64,000 nt of DNA from Bacteroidota bacterium (lineage in GTDB: Bacteria > Bacteroidota > Bacteroidia > UKL13-3). Under the pieces are notes generated by a model. That model did not search any database. It was not told where the DNA came from and was given only the letters and a program-made list of their open reading frames with translations. Position numbers and translations under genes: made by a program. Below are positions 9,019-17,929 of this stretch, piece after piece. How positions within the stretch are numbered: position 1 is the stretch's first letter; every line of letters begins with the position of its first letter. The stretch lies in NCBI GenBank assembly GCA_013298895.1, contig JAAFJM010000003.1:1-64000 (forward strand). The letters run 5' to 3'.

Positions 9019-9315
9019 ATGATAACTAGAATAGTACGATTATGTTTTGAGCCATCAAAAGTTGATGACTTTTATAAAGTTTTTGAAGCTAGTAAACTTC
9101 AAATTGCTGCTTTTGAAGGATGTAATGGATTGCAATTAATGCAGGATGCTAATGAAAATAACGTTTTATATACCTTAAGTTATTGGGAAAGTGAAGAACA
9201 TTTAAACAAATATCGTTTTTCGGAACTTTTTAAAACTACGTGGGCTCAAACAAAAATTTTATTTAATAATAAACCTCAGGCATTTAGTTTAGAATTATTG
9301 CAAAAAGTAAAATAA
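9019..9315 (+). CDS. antibiotic biosynthesis monooxygenase (ABM) fold protein
   Basis: A 98-residue single-domain protein of the dimeric alpha/beta barrel type. The opening MITRIVRLCFEPSKVDDF, the central EGCNGLQLMQD and the block YWESEEHLNKYRFSELF are typical of ABM/YgiN-like proteins, which act as small cofactor-free oxygenases or haem-handling enzymes. Substrate cannot be inferred. Starts 6 bp after the SAM-hydrolase homologue, so it is co-transcribed with it. Confidence 0.82.
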   Translation: MITRIVRLCFEPSKVDDFYKVFEASKLQIAAFEGCNGLQLMQDANENNVLYTLSYWESEEHLNKYRFSELFKTTWAQTKILFNNKPQAFSLELLQKVK

Positions 9316-9317
9316 TA

Positions 9318-9348
9318 TTTGCTTATAAAATAAATATTTTTACATTTG
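9318..9348 (+). promoter_or_regulatory. tRNA-Met promoter (TTTG-N19-TACATTTG)
   Basis: TTTG (9318-9321) and TACATTTG (9341-9348) are separated by exactly 19 bp, matching the Bacteroidota -33/-7 consensus without mismatch. The tRNA begins 85 bp downstream. Confidence 0.6.
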
Positions 9349-9433
9349 CAGCCCTTATTACAGCAAAGAATTTTATTTATTAATCTCAAAAAAATATTCT
9401 TTTGAGATTAAATTAACTAAAGTATATAATAAT

Positions 9434-9510
9434 GGCGGGGTAGCTCAGATGGTTAGAGCACAGGATTCATAACCCTGAGGTCGGCAGTTCGATTCTGCTC
9501 CCCGCTACCA
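9434..9510 (+). tRNA. tRNA-Met (anticodon CAU)
   Basis: A complete cloverleaf can be drawn. The acceptor stem GGCGGGG pairs with CCCCGCT (first pair G-U). The D-arm is TAGCTCAGATGGTTAGAGCA, the anticodon loop TTCATAA, and the T-arm GGCAGTTCGATTCTGCT. The 3' CCA is encoded (9508-9510). The lowest anticodon-stem pair is an A-C mismatch. The acceptor stem lacks the C1-A72 mismatch of initiators, so this is an elongator; a tRNA-Ile with modified CAU cannot be excluded by sequence alone. Confidence 0.95.
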
Positions 9511-9518
9511 ACAAAATC

Positions 9519-9552
9519 AAGGCTTTACAGAATTACTGTAAAGCCTTTTTTG
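9519..9552 (+). terminator. terminator after tRNA-Met
   Basis: A perfect 12-bp stem (AAGGCTTTACAG / CTGTAAAGCCTT) with a 5-nt loop, followed by a T run. Confidence 0.85.
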
Positions 9553-9621
9553 TTTATTATTTGATTAAATAATGTTGTTCATGGATGTATTGTAGCTCGG
9601 ATATTTATTTATATTTGCCAA

Positions 9622-11718
9622 GTGAGATCAAAAACATTCCTATTCATACTTTTAATAGTGCTTGGTAATTATTTAAAAGCAGGTTCTATAACAACAACCA
9701 CTTTGTCACTTCCATCATTTGGAAATGTATACCCATTCAATAGTTCATCAAGTTTAAATTATACGGTTTCTGGAACATCACTTACAGCCCCAATCGTAAT
9801 TGCTGCTTCAACAGCCTTTGAAGTATCATTATATTATAATTATGGTTATGGTAATAAAATAACATTAGCACCATTGTCTGGAGTGGTAGCCAATACAAAA
9901 ATATTTGTTCGCTTTAGTCCGTCATTGGTAGCAAGTTATCCAAGTACTTCAAATGCAATATTAAATAGTAGTCTTGGTTCTGCTTCAGTTAGTGTTTCAG
10001 TTAGCGGAACATGCATTGCAACAACAATTCCTACAGGAGTAAATACTTATTTTAATACCATTGGAAATGTTAGAGGAGCTGCTTTAAAAACGGCTCTTTA
10101 TAATAAAATTTCAGTAGGAACTACCTCTGTTAGTTATACTCCTGGTGTTTGGAATGCATACGCTACTACCGATGTTCAGCCAAATGGAAAAGTTTGGGAT
10201 ATTTATAGTACAAGATTAGACCAAGCTTCTCCTTATGAATATACATTGGTGAGTAATCAATGTGGTACATATTCTGTAGAAGGTAATTGTTATAATCGAG
10301 AACATTCATTTCCACAAAGTTGGTTCAATTCAGCAAGTCCTATGGTAACTGAATTAAACCATGTATTCGCCTCGGATGGAAAAGTAAATGGCATGAGAAA
10401 TAACTATCCTTATGGTTATGTTACAAATGCTACTTATACAAGTCTTTATGGCGGGAAATTAGGAACTAGTGCTAATAATTTTGGCTATACAGGAGTTGTT
10501 TTTGAACCAATTGATGAATATAAAGGTGACTTAGCAAGAGGCTACTTTTTTATGGCTACAAGGTATGAAAACCTAATTGCTTCTTGGTTGTCAAATGGCA
10601 ATGCATCAGATATTCTTGCAGGAAATAATTATCCTGTATTTTTACCTTGGCAGTTAAGTGTACTATTAAGTTGGCATAACCTTGACCCAGTGAGTGATAA
10701 GGAAATAAAAAGAAATAATGCTATAGCTGCAATTCAAGGAAATAGGAATCCATTCATTGACAGTCCACAATATGCTCAGCGAATATGGGGCGGTGCAATT
10801 CACAATGAGCCTACTATCGCATCAACTGATTTTTCATATACAAATAATGGAACAAATACAGTAAACTTAAGTTGGAAAACGGGTAATGGTGTAAGAAGAT
10901 TAGTTATTTGTAAGGCAGGAAGTGCAGTTAATTCTTTACCTATAGATACTTTGGCTTATACCGCTAATTCAGTTTTTGGAAGTGGTTCTAATATTGGAAA
11001 TAATTGTTTTGTGGTATACAATGGAACGGGTAGTTCTTGCAATGTTACAGGTTTAAATAATACTACCAATTATTACTTTGCAATTGTTGAATATAATGGA
11101 GTTTCAAACATATCTAATTACAATACATCAACTTACTTTAATAGTGGAATTGTGTCTTTACCAGTAAAATGGTTGTCATTTAATGCCGCATTTGTAAATC
11201 CTGCCAATGTGCTAATAAATTGGAAAACTGCAAGTGAAGTTAATAACAATAAATTTGAAGTAGAAAAAAGTTACGATGGCATTAATTGGATAAAAATTAG
11301 TGAAGTTAAAGGTGCGGGAAATAGCAATAGTGTAAAAACATATTCTGTTACTGATGAAATAGGTTCAATTATTTCAAATAGCATTTTATACTACAGAATC
11401 AAACAAATTGATTTTGATGGTAATTTCAGTTATAGTAAAGTTGAAAAAGTCACAAAAATTACAAGTGAAAAAGTAGTGGTAAGTCCAAATCCATTTACTA
11501 ATTTTTTAAACATTAACTTATTTTCAGAAACAGGTTCTAGTGCCAATATTACGTTATTAAATAATTGGGGTTCTAAGGTAATGATTTATGAAGCCAACCT
11601 TGTTGTAGGAGATAACCTAATTGAAATTCCTGAGGTACAAAAACTATCAAATGGTATATACATTATTCAAATTGAATCAGGATCAACCATTCAATCGTTT
11701 AAGTGTATAAAAAATTAA
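9622..11718 (+). CDS. secreted endonuclease I family nuclease with T9SS sorting domain
   Basis: An exported nuclease of 698 residues with a GTG start followed directly by a signal peptide (MRSKTFLFILLIVLGNY). An N-terminal beta domain (to about residue 135) precedes an endonuclease I domain. That domain has the active-site block NREHSFPQSWF near residue 220, a following NHVFASDGKVN block, and the late family motif GNRNPFIDSPQYAQRIWG near 375-390. A fibronectin-like region follows. The C-terminus (VVSPNPFTNFLNINLF ... NGIYIIQIE) is a type A T9SS sorting domain. The likely role is extracellular DNA or RNA degradation for nutrient use. A TATATTTG element at 9610-9617 lies 4 nt before the start codon. 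Confidence 0.9.
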   Translation: MRSKTFLFILLIVLGNYLKAGSITTTTLSLPSFGNVYPFNSSSSLNYTVSGTSLTAPIVIAASTAFEVSLYYNYGYGNKITLAPLSGVVANTKIFVRFSPSLVASYPSTSNAILNSSLGSASVSVSVSGTCIATTIPTGVNTYFNTIGNVRGAALKTALYNKISVGTTSVSYTPGVWNAYATTDVQPNGKVWDIYSTRLDQASPYEYTLVSNQCGTYSVEGNCYNREHSFPQSWFNSASPMVTELNHVFASDGKVNGMRNNYPYGYVTNATYTSLYGGKLGTSANNFGYTGVVFEPIDEYKGDLARGYFFMATRYENLIASWLSNGNASDILAGNNYPVFLPWQLSVLLSWHNLDPVSDKEIKRNNAIAAIQGNRNPFIDSPQYAQRIWGGAIHNEPTIASTDFSYTNNGTNTVNLSWKTGNGVRRLVICKAGSAVNSLPIDTLAYTANSVFGSGSNIGNNCFVVYNGTGSSCNVTGLNNTTNYYFAIVEYNGVSNISNYNTSTYFNSGIVSLPVKWLSFNAAFVNPANVLINWKTASEVNNNKFEVEKSYDGINWIKISEVKGAGNSNSVKTYSVTDEIGSIISNSILYYRIKQIDFDGNFSYSKVEKVTKITSEKVVVSPNPFTNFLNINLFSETGSSANITLLNNWGSKVMIYEANLVVGDNLIEIPEVQKLSNGIYIIQIESGSTIQSFKCIKN

Positions 11719-11845
11719 AACAGAGGAAACTTGTACTTTTTCGTAATTTTATAACTTAATTGTAAAAAATTATAACATTTATTTTCAGGGATAAAATTTT
11801 ATTTGTATTACAAATTAGCAAAAGTTAATTATAAATAATACGCTC

Positions 11846-12094
11846 ATGAAAATAAAAAAAAATGTAGCCATTAGCGAATCTGGATTTATATTCAATCCAA
11901 CTACAGGTGATTCGTTTAGCACTAATCCAATTGGATTAGAAATAATAAGAATGCTAAAGGACGAAAAGGGTAAAGATGATATCAGAAAAGCTATTTTAAG
12001 TAAATACAATGCTGATGAATCTACTTTTGAAAAAGATTATTACGATTTTGTAATGATGCTTCAAAATAATCAAGTGGGTGACGAGGGGGAATAG
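11846..12094 (+). CDS. PqqD-like small protein
   Basis: An 82-residue protein of the PqqD fold. PqqD-like domains bind a peptide or protein substrate and present it to a modifying enzyme. Visible features are the opening beta strands (KNVAISESGFIFNPTTGDSF), the phrase SFSTNPIGLEIIRML, which matches the 'N..g..i..ll' core of PqqD proteins, and a C-terminal helical half ending in acidic residues. It is first in a three-gene cluster, 20 bp before the ATP-grasp gene. No radical SAM gene and no obvious precursor peptide are adjacent, unlike pyrroloquinoline quinone or classical RiPP loci. The PqqD assignment is probable rather than certain. Confidence 0.75.
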   Translation: MKIKKNVAISESGFIFNPTTGDSFSTNPIGLEIIRMLKDEKGKDDIRKAILSKYNADESTFEKDYYDFVMMLQNNQVGDEGE

Positions 12095-12114
12095 TAATAA
12101 ATTTAATATATACT

Positions 12115-13161
12115 ATGAAACCTAAAATAACAGTCGCAGTATCTGGACTTAATAATATTGATAGTCCAGGACCAGGAATACCCGTAATTCGTGCTTTAAA
12201 AGAAAGTAAAGATTTTGATGTTAATATAATTGGACTAAGTTATGAAACACTTGAGCCAGGTTTGTACATGCACGATTTAGTGAACAAGTCATATCAAATA
12301 CCATTACCAAGTGCAGGAATTGATTCATTGATGGAACGTTTAAGTTACATCAATAACCAGGAAAATGTAGATGTAGTAATACCTAATTTTGATGCTGAAT
12401 TAGCTAATTTCATGAAACTTGAGCAAAGGTTAAAAACAGAACTAGGAATTAGCATGTTTTTACCAACTCAGGAACAGTTTGACGAAAGACACAAAGCCAA
12501 TTTATATGAATTTGGACAAAAACATGGAGTAAGCGTTCCTTACAGTAAAATGATGTTTAGCACCAATGAGATAAGTGCCATAGCCACTGAATTTTCATAT
12601 CCAATGGTAGTTAAAGGAAAGTTTTATGAGGCTTATATTGCCTACAATCCTGAACAAGTAGCTAATTATTTTAATAAATTAAGTGCTAAATGGGGTTTAC
12701 CTATTATTATTCAAGAATATGTATTTGGAAGTGAAGTAAATGTTACTGCACTAGGCGATGGACAAGGAAATGCAATCAGTGCAGTACCTATGAGAAAATT
12801 GTTTATTACCGATAAAGGTAAAGCTTGGGCAGGTATTTCATTAGATGATGATGAATTAGTAAATATTGCTAAAAATGTAATTTCTTCATCAAAGTGGAGA
12901 GGTGGAATGGAGCTAGAGTTTATTAAAACTGCTGAAAACAAATACTACTTACTTGAAATAAATCCACGTTTTCCAGCTTGGGTATATTTAGCTGCTGGTT
13001 GTGGCCATAATCAGCCTGAGGCATTGGTTAAATTAGCTTTAGGTAAATCTGTTGAACCTTTTGGATATTACGATATAGGTAAAATGTTTATTAGGTATTC
13101 TTATGATATGATTGTTGACTTAAAAGAATTTGAGCAAATTTCAACAATAGGTGAACTTTAA
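12115..13161 (+). CDS. ATP-grasp ligase, carbamoyl-phosphate-synthase-like
   Basis: A 348-residue free-standing ATP-grasp enzyme, expected to couple a carboxylate to an amine, thiol or similar nucleophile with ATP. The N-terminal pre-ATP-grasp domain starts KITVAVSGLNNIDSPGPGIP. ATP-contact residues include Lys167 in PMVVKGKFYEAY and Glu201 in IIIQEYVFGSEVNV. The Mg2+ ligands lie in LLEINPRFPAWVYLA (Glu281, Asn283). Substrate unknown. It sits between the PqqD-like protein and a PLP decarboxylase, suggesting that all three act on one metabolite or peptide. The downstream gene is 156 bp away across a repeat-like spacer. Confidence 0.85.
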   Translation: MKPKITVAVSGLNNIDSPGPGIPVIRALKESKDFDVNIIGLSYETLEPGLYMHDLVNKSYQIPLPSAGIDSLMERLSYINNQENVDVVIPNFDAELANFMKLEQRLKTELGISMFLPTQEQFDERHKANLYEFGQKHGVSVPYSKMMFSTNEISAIATEFSYPMVVKGKFYEAYIAYNPEQVANYFNKLSAKWGLPIIIQEYVFGSEVNVTALGDGQGNAISAVPMRKLFITDKGKAWAGISLDDDELVNIAKNVISSSKWRGGMELEFIKTAENKYYLLEINPRFPAWVYLAAGCGHNQPEALVKLALGKSVEPFGYYDIGKMFIRYSYDMIVDLKEFEQISTIGEL

Positions 13162-13317
13162 AATTAGCTGCCAGCCATTAGTTTCTGAATTCTAGCTAAA
13201 AAAAGTTATAGTCATGAATCAAAATAGTTAGATGCTACCAGCTAGCTGCAAAAAAAAATAAACAAAAATTGCCAAAGGCTAGCCACAAGCAGCTAAAGGC
13301 CTAAAAAATATAAAACA
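13162..13317 (+). repeat. spacer with degenerate GCTAGC-type repeats
   Basis: The 156-bp spacer inside the cluster contains several variants of a GCTAGC/AGCTGCC word (around 13166, 13190, 13240 and 13281) in partly inverted order. I see no coding potential and no terminator in it, so transcription may continue through. Confidence 0.4.
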
Positions 13318-14676
13318 ATGGAAAAAATTAGATATGAAAGACCAGTCATTAAAAAGTTAAATACTGGCGTAATGAACAAGTACGGTACCCGCACAGAATA
13401 TACTCCATTTACAAATATTGATGGAGCTAAAGTTAAAGATTTAATAGCTGAATTTGGTTCTCCATTGTTTGTTATGAGTGAGCAAACAATTCGCAAAACT
13501 TATAAAGATGCGGTTCGTGCTTTTACAACGCGTTACCCTAAAGTACAATTTGCTTGGAGTTACAAAACTCACTACAATAATGCAATTTGCAATGTGTTTC
13601 ATCAAGAAGGAAGTTGGTCAGAAGTTGTTTCTGGATTTGAGTATAATAAAGCATTATTAAACGGTGTTCCAGGAAATAAAATTATATTCAATGGTCCTGA
13701 TAAAACCGATGAGGATTTAATCTTAGCCATTAATAATGAATCAATGATTCATATTGATCATCTAGATGAACTATATAGAATTATAGAATTAACTGAAGAA
13801 CTAAAAAAACGCCCTAAAGTTGCTATTAGGGTAAATATGGATACTGGTGTTTATCCTATGTGGGATAGGTTTGGATTTAATTATGAAAGTGGACAAGCAT
13901 GGGATGCCATTAATAAAATTATCTTAACCGATAAAATGGACTTAATAGGTTTGCATTCACATATTGGTACTTTTATGTTAACACCAAGTGCTTATGCGGT
14001 GGCTGCTACCAAGCTTTCTGATTTAGCTTTCCATATCAAAGCCAAGTTTGGAAAAAATATTTCTTACATTGATATGGGAGGTGGATTTGCATCTCGTAAT
14101 ACTTTAAAAGGATCATATCTAATGGGTGCTGATACTGTTCCTACTTTTGATGATTATGCAGAAGCAATTTGTTCAGCATTATTAAATTCTGATTACAGTA
14201 AAGATGAATTGCCTTTATTGATTTTAGAAAGCGGCCGTTCATTGGTTGATGATGCAGGTTATTTATTAGGAACTGTTTTAGCAAATAAACGCCTAAGTGA
14301 TGGACGTAAAGCTACCATAATGGATTTTGGTGTAAATTTATTATTTACCTCATTTTGGTACGAACATAAAATATCGCCAGCTCAAGAGTTTAGTCATTAT
14401 ACCGAAGATTCTGTTATATATGGTCCGTTGTGCATGAATATTGATGTAATTAGAGAAAATGTAACTTTACCACCAATGAAAAAAGGTGATAATGTGGTTG
14501 TACATACAGTTGGTGCATATAACATGACTCAGTGGATGCAGTTTATTTCAATGAGACCAAATGTGGTAATTATAGATATGGAAGGAAAACCACATTTAAT
14601 TAGAAAAAAAGAAACGTTAGAATACATGAATAGTTTAGAGGTAACACCTGGCTATTTAAATGAATTTAAGTTGTAA
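13318..14676 (+). CDS. type III PLP-dependent decarboxylase, diaminopimelate decarboxylase-like
   Basis: A 452-residue fold III PLP enzyme related to diaminopimelate/ornithine decarboxylases. Seen: Lys83 as probable Schiff-base lysine (FAWSYKTHYNNAIC), His215 in GLHSHIGT, the phosphate-binding glycines 254-256 (DMGGGFASRN), LESGRSL (304-307), and Tyr401 in VGAYNMTQ. The catalytic Cys motif, CESxD in true DAP decarboxylases, reads PLCMNID (Cys372, Asp376). The Cys and Asp are kept but the Glu-Ser pair that recognises the substrate's distal group is not. The substrate is therefore probably not diaminopimelate. Third gene of the PqqD/ATP-grasp cluster; a strong terminator follows. Confidence 0.85.
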   Translation: MEKIRYERPVIKKLNTGVMNKYGTRTEYTPFTNIDGAKVKDLIAEFGSPLFVMSEQTIRKTYKDAVRAFTTRYPKVQFAWSYKTHYNNAICNVFHQEGSWSEVVSGFEYNKALLNGVPGNKIIFNGPDKTDEDLILAINNESMIHIDHLDELYRIIELTEELKKRPKVAIRVNMDTGVYPMWDRFGFNYESGQAWDAINKIILTDKMDLIGLHSHIGTFMLTPSAYAVAATKLSDLAFHIKAKFGKNISYIDMGGGFASRNTLKGSYLMGADTVPTFDDYAEAICSALLNSDYSKDELPLLILESGRSLVDDAGYLLGTVLANKRLSDGRKATIMDFGVNLLFTSFWYEHKISPAQEFSHYTEDSVIYGPLCMNIDVIRENVTLPPMKKGDNVVVHTVGAYNMTQWMQFISMRPNVVIIDMEGKPHLIRKKETLEYMNSLEVTPGYLNEFKL

Positions 14677-14697
14677 GTTTTTTAGGTAATAAATCGC

Positions 14698-14738
14698 AAA
14701 AGATGTTGAACTTTTTTATTAAGTTCGACATCTTTTTT
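14698..14738 (+). terminator. terminator closing the decarboxylase cluster
   Basis: A 16-bp stem, AAAAGATGTTGAACTT against AAGTTCGACATCTTTT (one G-U pair), with a short T-rich loop followed by T residues. It separates the cluster from the downstream urea-transporter-M23 operon. Confidence 0.88.
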
Positions 14739-14815
14739 ATAAAGTATTGTTTCTAATAAGAGTGAAATTAAATACAAACCTAATGTCTTTTTTATTTTAA
14801 TCATCAAACTAAAAG

Positions 14816-17020
14816 TTGAATAAAGCGAAGCTATCATATTATTTTAATTTACATACCCAAGGATTAGTAAACAGCTACTCTCAACTATTTTTAGCTGATA
14901 GTTATTGGCTTGCCTCATTGGTTATCTTGGCCTCTTTTATAAATATTTATGTTGGTTTGTTTGGCTTATTATCAGTTGTCCTAACTAATTTTTTTGCCAA
15001 TATTTTAAATTATAATCATCATTTTATTCAAAAAGGTTATTATGGTTTCAATAGTTTATTGGTTGGTTTGTTTATAGGTTATACTTATGCACCAAGTTGG
15101 CAATTGTTAATATTTTCAGCCTTCACTAGTTTTTTATGTTTCGTATTAACCATTGTTATTGCAGGACTTCAAGCTAATAAAAAATTACCATTTTTAAGTT
15201 TACCATTTCTATTTACTGTTTGGTTAATTATTTTAGCTACTCCACATTTTACATCACTCATAGACAGCGATAGCAGTATTTTTATTTATAATGACTTAAT
15301 GAAACTAGGAGGGAGCGATATGGTGAATGCATATCACTTCTACGATAATATTGAATTACCTCAAATCATTGATGTATATTTAAAATCATTAGGTGCAATT
15401 ATTTTTCAATACAATATTGTTGCAGGTGTTTTAATCGTAATTGGCTTATTAATTTTCTCCCGAATTGCATTTATGCTTTCGGTAGTAGGTTTTTTGAGTG
15501 GATATTATTTTTTTATTTTACTGCAAGGTAATATTGGACTCATTAACTATACCTACATAGGTTTCAATTTTATTTTAGCTGCCATAGCCATTGGTGGGTA
15601 TTTTTTGCTATCTAATTCGTATTCATTTTTATTGGTAGTTGTTGCCGCGCCAATAATTTCAATGATTATTGCAGCTTCAGCTACTATTTTAGGCTCTTTT
15701 GGATTGCCTGTTTTGTCATTACCTTTCAATTTAATGGTTATAATGGTTCTTTACTTTTTATACAATAGAGTAAAGGCTGATAAACTTAAATTGACTCAAG
15801 TTCAATTATTTTCTCCAGAAAAAAATTTGTACAGACACCTAAATGAAAAAGCAAGATATAATGATGAGGTATATTTAAAAATAGGTTTACCATTTTATGG
15901 AGAATGGTATATTTCACAAGGACAAAATGGAAATATTACCCATAAAAATGAATATCAATACGCTTGGGATTTTGTTATTAAGGATGATGAATTAAAAACA
16001 TTTAGATTACCTGGAACAAATTTAGAAGATTATTATTGTTACTCATTACCAGTTTTGGCTCCTGCAGAAGGCTATGTAGTTGATATTATTGATGGTATTG
16101 ATGATAATTTAATAGGTGATGTTAATTTACAACAAAATTGGGGTAACACTATCATTATTAAACATGCAGAATTTTTGTACAGTAAAATTAGCCACATCAA
16201 AAAGGAAAGTTTTAAAGTGGCTATAAACGATTATGTTTATAAAGGTCAGGTTTTGGCAAGCAATGGGAGTTCGGGTCGTTCTCCCGAGCCACATGTTCAT
16301 TTTCAGCTTCAGAGTACAGCAGTTTTAGCCGCAACTACTATAAAATATCCTCTAAGTAATTATATAGTAAAGGAGAGTAATAAATACGTTTATTTCAGTA
16401 ATGGAATTCCTAAAGAGAATGATATTGTAGCTAATGCCACAATTAATTCACTATTGAAAAGTGCCTTTTACCTTATACCAGGTAAAAAATTGAATTGGGA
16501 TTTAAAATTCGAAAATGGAAAATCAGATTTAGTAAAATGGGAAGTATTTACCGATATTAATAATTACTCTTATTTATATTGTTATAATACTAAATCAACA
16601 GCTTGGTTTTGTATTGATAGTCATCAATTTTATTTCACTTCATTTGAAGGGAATAAAAATAGCTTGCTATATAGTTTTTATATCAATGCTCATAAAATAT
16701 TGTTTAGCTATTATCAGGATATGGTTATTAGTGATTCATTGCCAATATATGATGTTTTTAAACCAATGAATAGGCTTGCAAATGATTTTATTTTACCTTT
16801 CAAAAATTTACTTAAAGCAGAATACAGGTTAACATATTTTTCAATTGATGACCATATGTATACAAGAAATATTGTTTTACAAAGCAATATTAATCTAAAA
16901 TCTACCTTTATGGTAAATAAACATTTAACAGGTACAATTACCTTAGAAGATGCTAAAATACAACAGTTTGAATCAACCATGAATGGTGTTAAATTTAAAG
17001 CAATATGCGAAGTTTTATAA
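14816..17020 (+). CDS. urea transporter domain fused to M23 peptidase domain
   Basis: A 734-residue inner-membrane fusion with a TTG start. Residues about 1-320 form roughly ten hydrophobic helices resembling the urea transporter (UT) family, including the N-terminal FFANILNYNHHFIQKGYYGFN-like region and the LPVLSLPFNLM segment. After a short linker an M23 (lysostaphin/DUF-like) metallopeptidase domain follows. Its signature residues are His and Asp around THKNEYQYAWDF (about 376-384), His in IIIKHAEF (about 449) and the HxH pair in SPEPHVHFQLQ (about 491-495). A C-terminal beta-rich domain of about 230 residues is unrecognised. Overlaps the next gene by 16 bp. Whether it moves urea or a different small amide is unknown. 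Confidence 0.8.
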   Translation: MNKAKLSYYFNLHTQGLVNSYSQLFLADSYWLASLVILASFINIYVGLFGLLSVVLTNFFANILNYNHHFIQKGYYGFNSLLVGLFIGYTYAPSWQLLIFSAFTSFLCFVLTIVIAGLQANKKLPFLSLPFLFTVWLIILATPHFTSLIDSDSSIFIYNDLMKLGGSDMVNAYHFYDNIELPQIIDVYLKSLGAIIFQYNIVAGVLIVIGLLIFSRIAFMLSVVGFLSGYYFFILLQGNIGLINYTYIGFNFILAAIAIGGYFLLSNSYSFLLVVVAAPIISMIIAASATILGSFGLPVLSLPFNLMVIMVLYFLYNRVKADKLKLTQVQLFSPEKNLYRHLNEKARYNDEVYLKIGLPFYGEWYISQGQNGNITHKNEYQYAWDFVIKDDELKTFRLPGTNLEDYYCYSLPVLAPAEGYVVDIIDGIDDNLIGDVNLQQNWGNTIIIKHAEFLYSKISHIKKESFKVAINDYVYKGQVLASNGSSGRSPEPHVHFQLQSTAVLAATTIKYPLSNYIVKESNKYVYFSNGIPKENDIVANATINSLLKSAFYLIPGKKLNWDLKFENGKSDLVKWEVFTDINNYSYLYCYNTKSTAWFCIDSHQFYFTSFEGNKNSLLYSFYINAHKILFSYYQDMVISDSLPIYDVFKPMNRLANDFILPFKNLLKAEYRLTYFSIDDHMYTRNIVLQSNINLKSTFMVNKHLTGTITLEDAKIQQFESTMNGVKFKAICEVL

Positions 17021-17928
17021 TAATAATAATAATGTTTTTGTGCTTTAATCCAATTTGGGCTAAGGAAGTAAATTTAATGAATAATAGTTTCAAAAAACCT
17101 GCAGGAATAATGCGGTTAGGAAAAACTAATTTATTTAATCAAATTTACGTGGAGTCAGGGGTTAAATGGAGTAGTAATATGGATACTACGGGTAATTTAC
17201 ATGCAGGTTTGATTGGTTTGCAGCATCAACTTGCTAAAAAGTTAACACTTTTCCATAATTATTATTATTTGAGTCAAGATAATTTTTGGGGAAATGTCAG
17301 CCAGTCGGGTTATTATGCCAATTTAGAATATAAATTTAATAAAAAGTTTAAAATGGGTTTTGCCGGTTCTTATTTGAATAGTAGAGCTCGCATTTCTGAA
17401 AATTCCCTTTTGGGTATTTCAAATCAAATAATTAATAATAACAATTATTTAGTTCTATTGCATGCAACTGTAGCCATAAAAAAGTTATACATAAAACCTT
17501 CAATTGCATACAGCAATCTTAATTATTTATCAGAAAAACAAGACCAATTACAAGTAGGAGGGGAAGTATTATTTGATTTAAAAAATGATGAAAGGTTAGT
17601 TTTTGGATTAGGTCTGTATCATTTTATAAATAATTCTAATGTAAGTACATTTTTTAAACCATCTATCAGTTTTGCTGTTTCGGATGAGGTTAATATAAGT
17701 GCTGATTATTTTTATACTAATCAAGTAAATTATAGTGACCAAAACGGATTTGTTATTTACAATTCTGCTGATAAGTCATATGACAGAACAAATATTAATA
17801 TAAGATACGAATTTGCCAATAATTTATATATGTTTGGCGTATATCAATTTGAAAGAAAGCAAGATCATTTATCAAAAACAGATTATCATTTTAACTCTAT
17901 TTTTTTAGGAATCAAATACAATTTATAA
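17005..17928 (+). CDS. outer-membrane beta-barrel protein, YaiO-like
   Basis: A 307-residue exported protein. The signal peptide (MRSFIIIIIMFLCFNPIWA) starts inside the end of the preceding gene, so the two are translationally coupled. The rest is a run of amphipathic beta strands with alternating aromatic residues (NYYYLSQDNFWG, NLEYKFNKKFKMGFAG, SADYFYTNQ), ending in FLGIKYNL, as expected for an outer-membrane barrel. The layout resembles YaiO-type barrels, which in other bacteria are preceded by TPR repeats in the same protein; here a TPR protein is encoded by the next gene, 1 bp downstream. Confidence 0.72.
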   Translation: MRSFIIIIIMFLCFNPIWAKEVNLMNNSFKKPAGIMRLGKTNLFNQIYVESGVKWSSNMDTTGNLHAGLIGLQHQLAKKLTLFHNYYYLSQDNFWGNVSQSGYYANLEYKFNKKFKMGFAGSYLNSRARISENSLLGISNQIINNNNYLVLLHATVAIKKLYIKPSIAYSNLNYLSEKQDQLQVGGEVLFDLKNDERLVFGLGLYHFINNSNVSTFFKPSISFAVSDEVNISADYFYTNQVNYSDQNGFVIYNSADKSYDRTNINIRYEFANNLYMFGVYQFERKQDHLSKTDYHFNSIFLGIKYNL

Positions 17929-17929
17929 T

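Noticed and set aside
11719-11845. A precursor peptide for a RiPP next to the PqqD-like gene.
   Set aside because: No short open frame with a leader-core layout is visible here or on the flanks, and there is no radical SAM gene.
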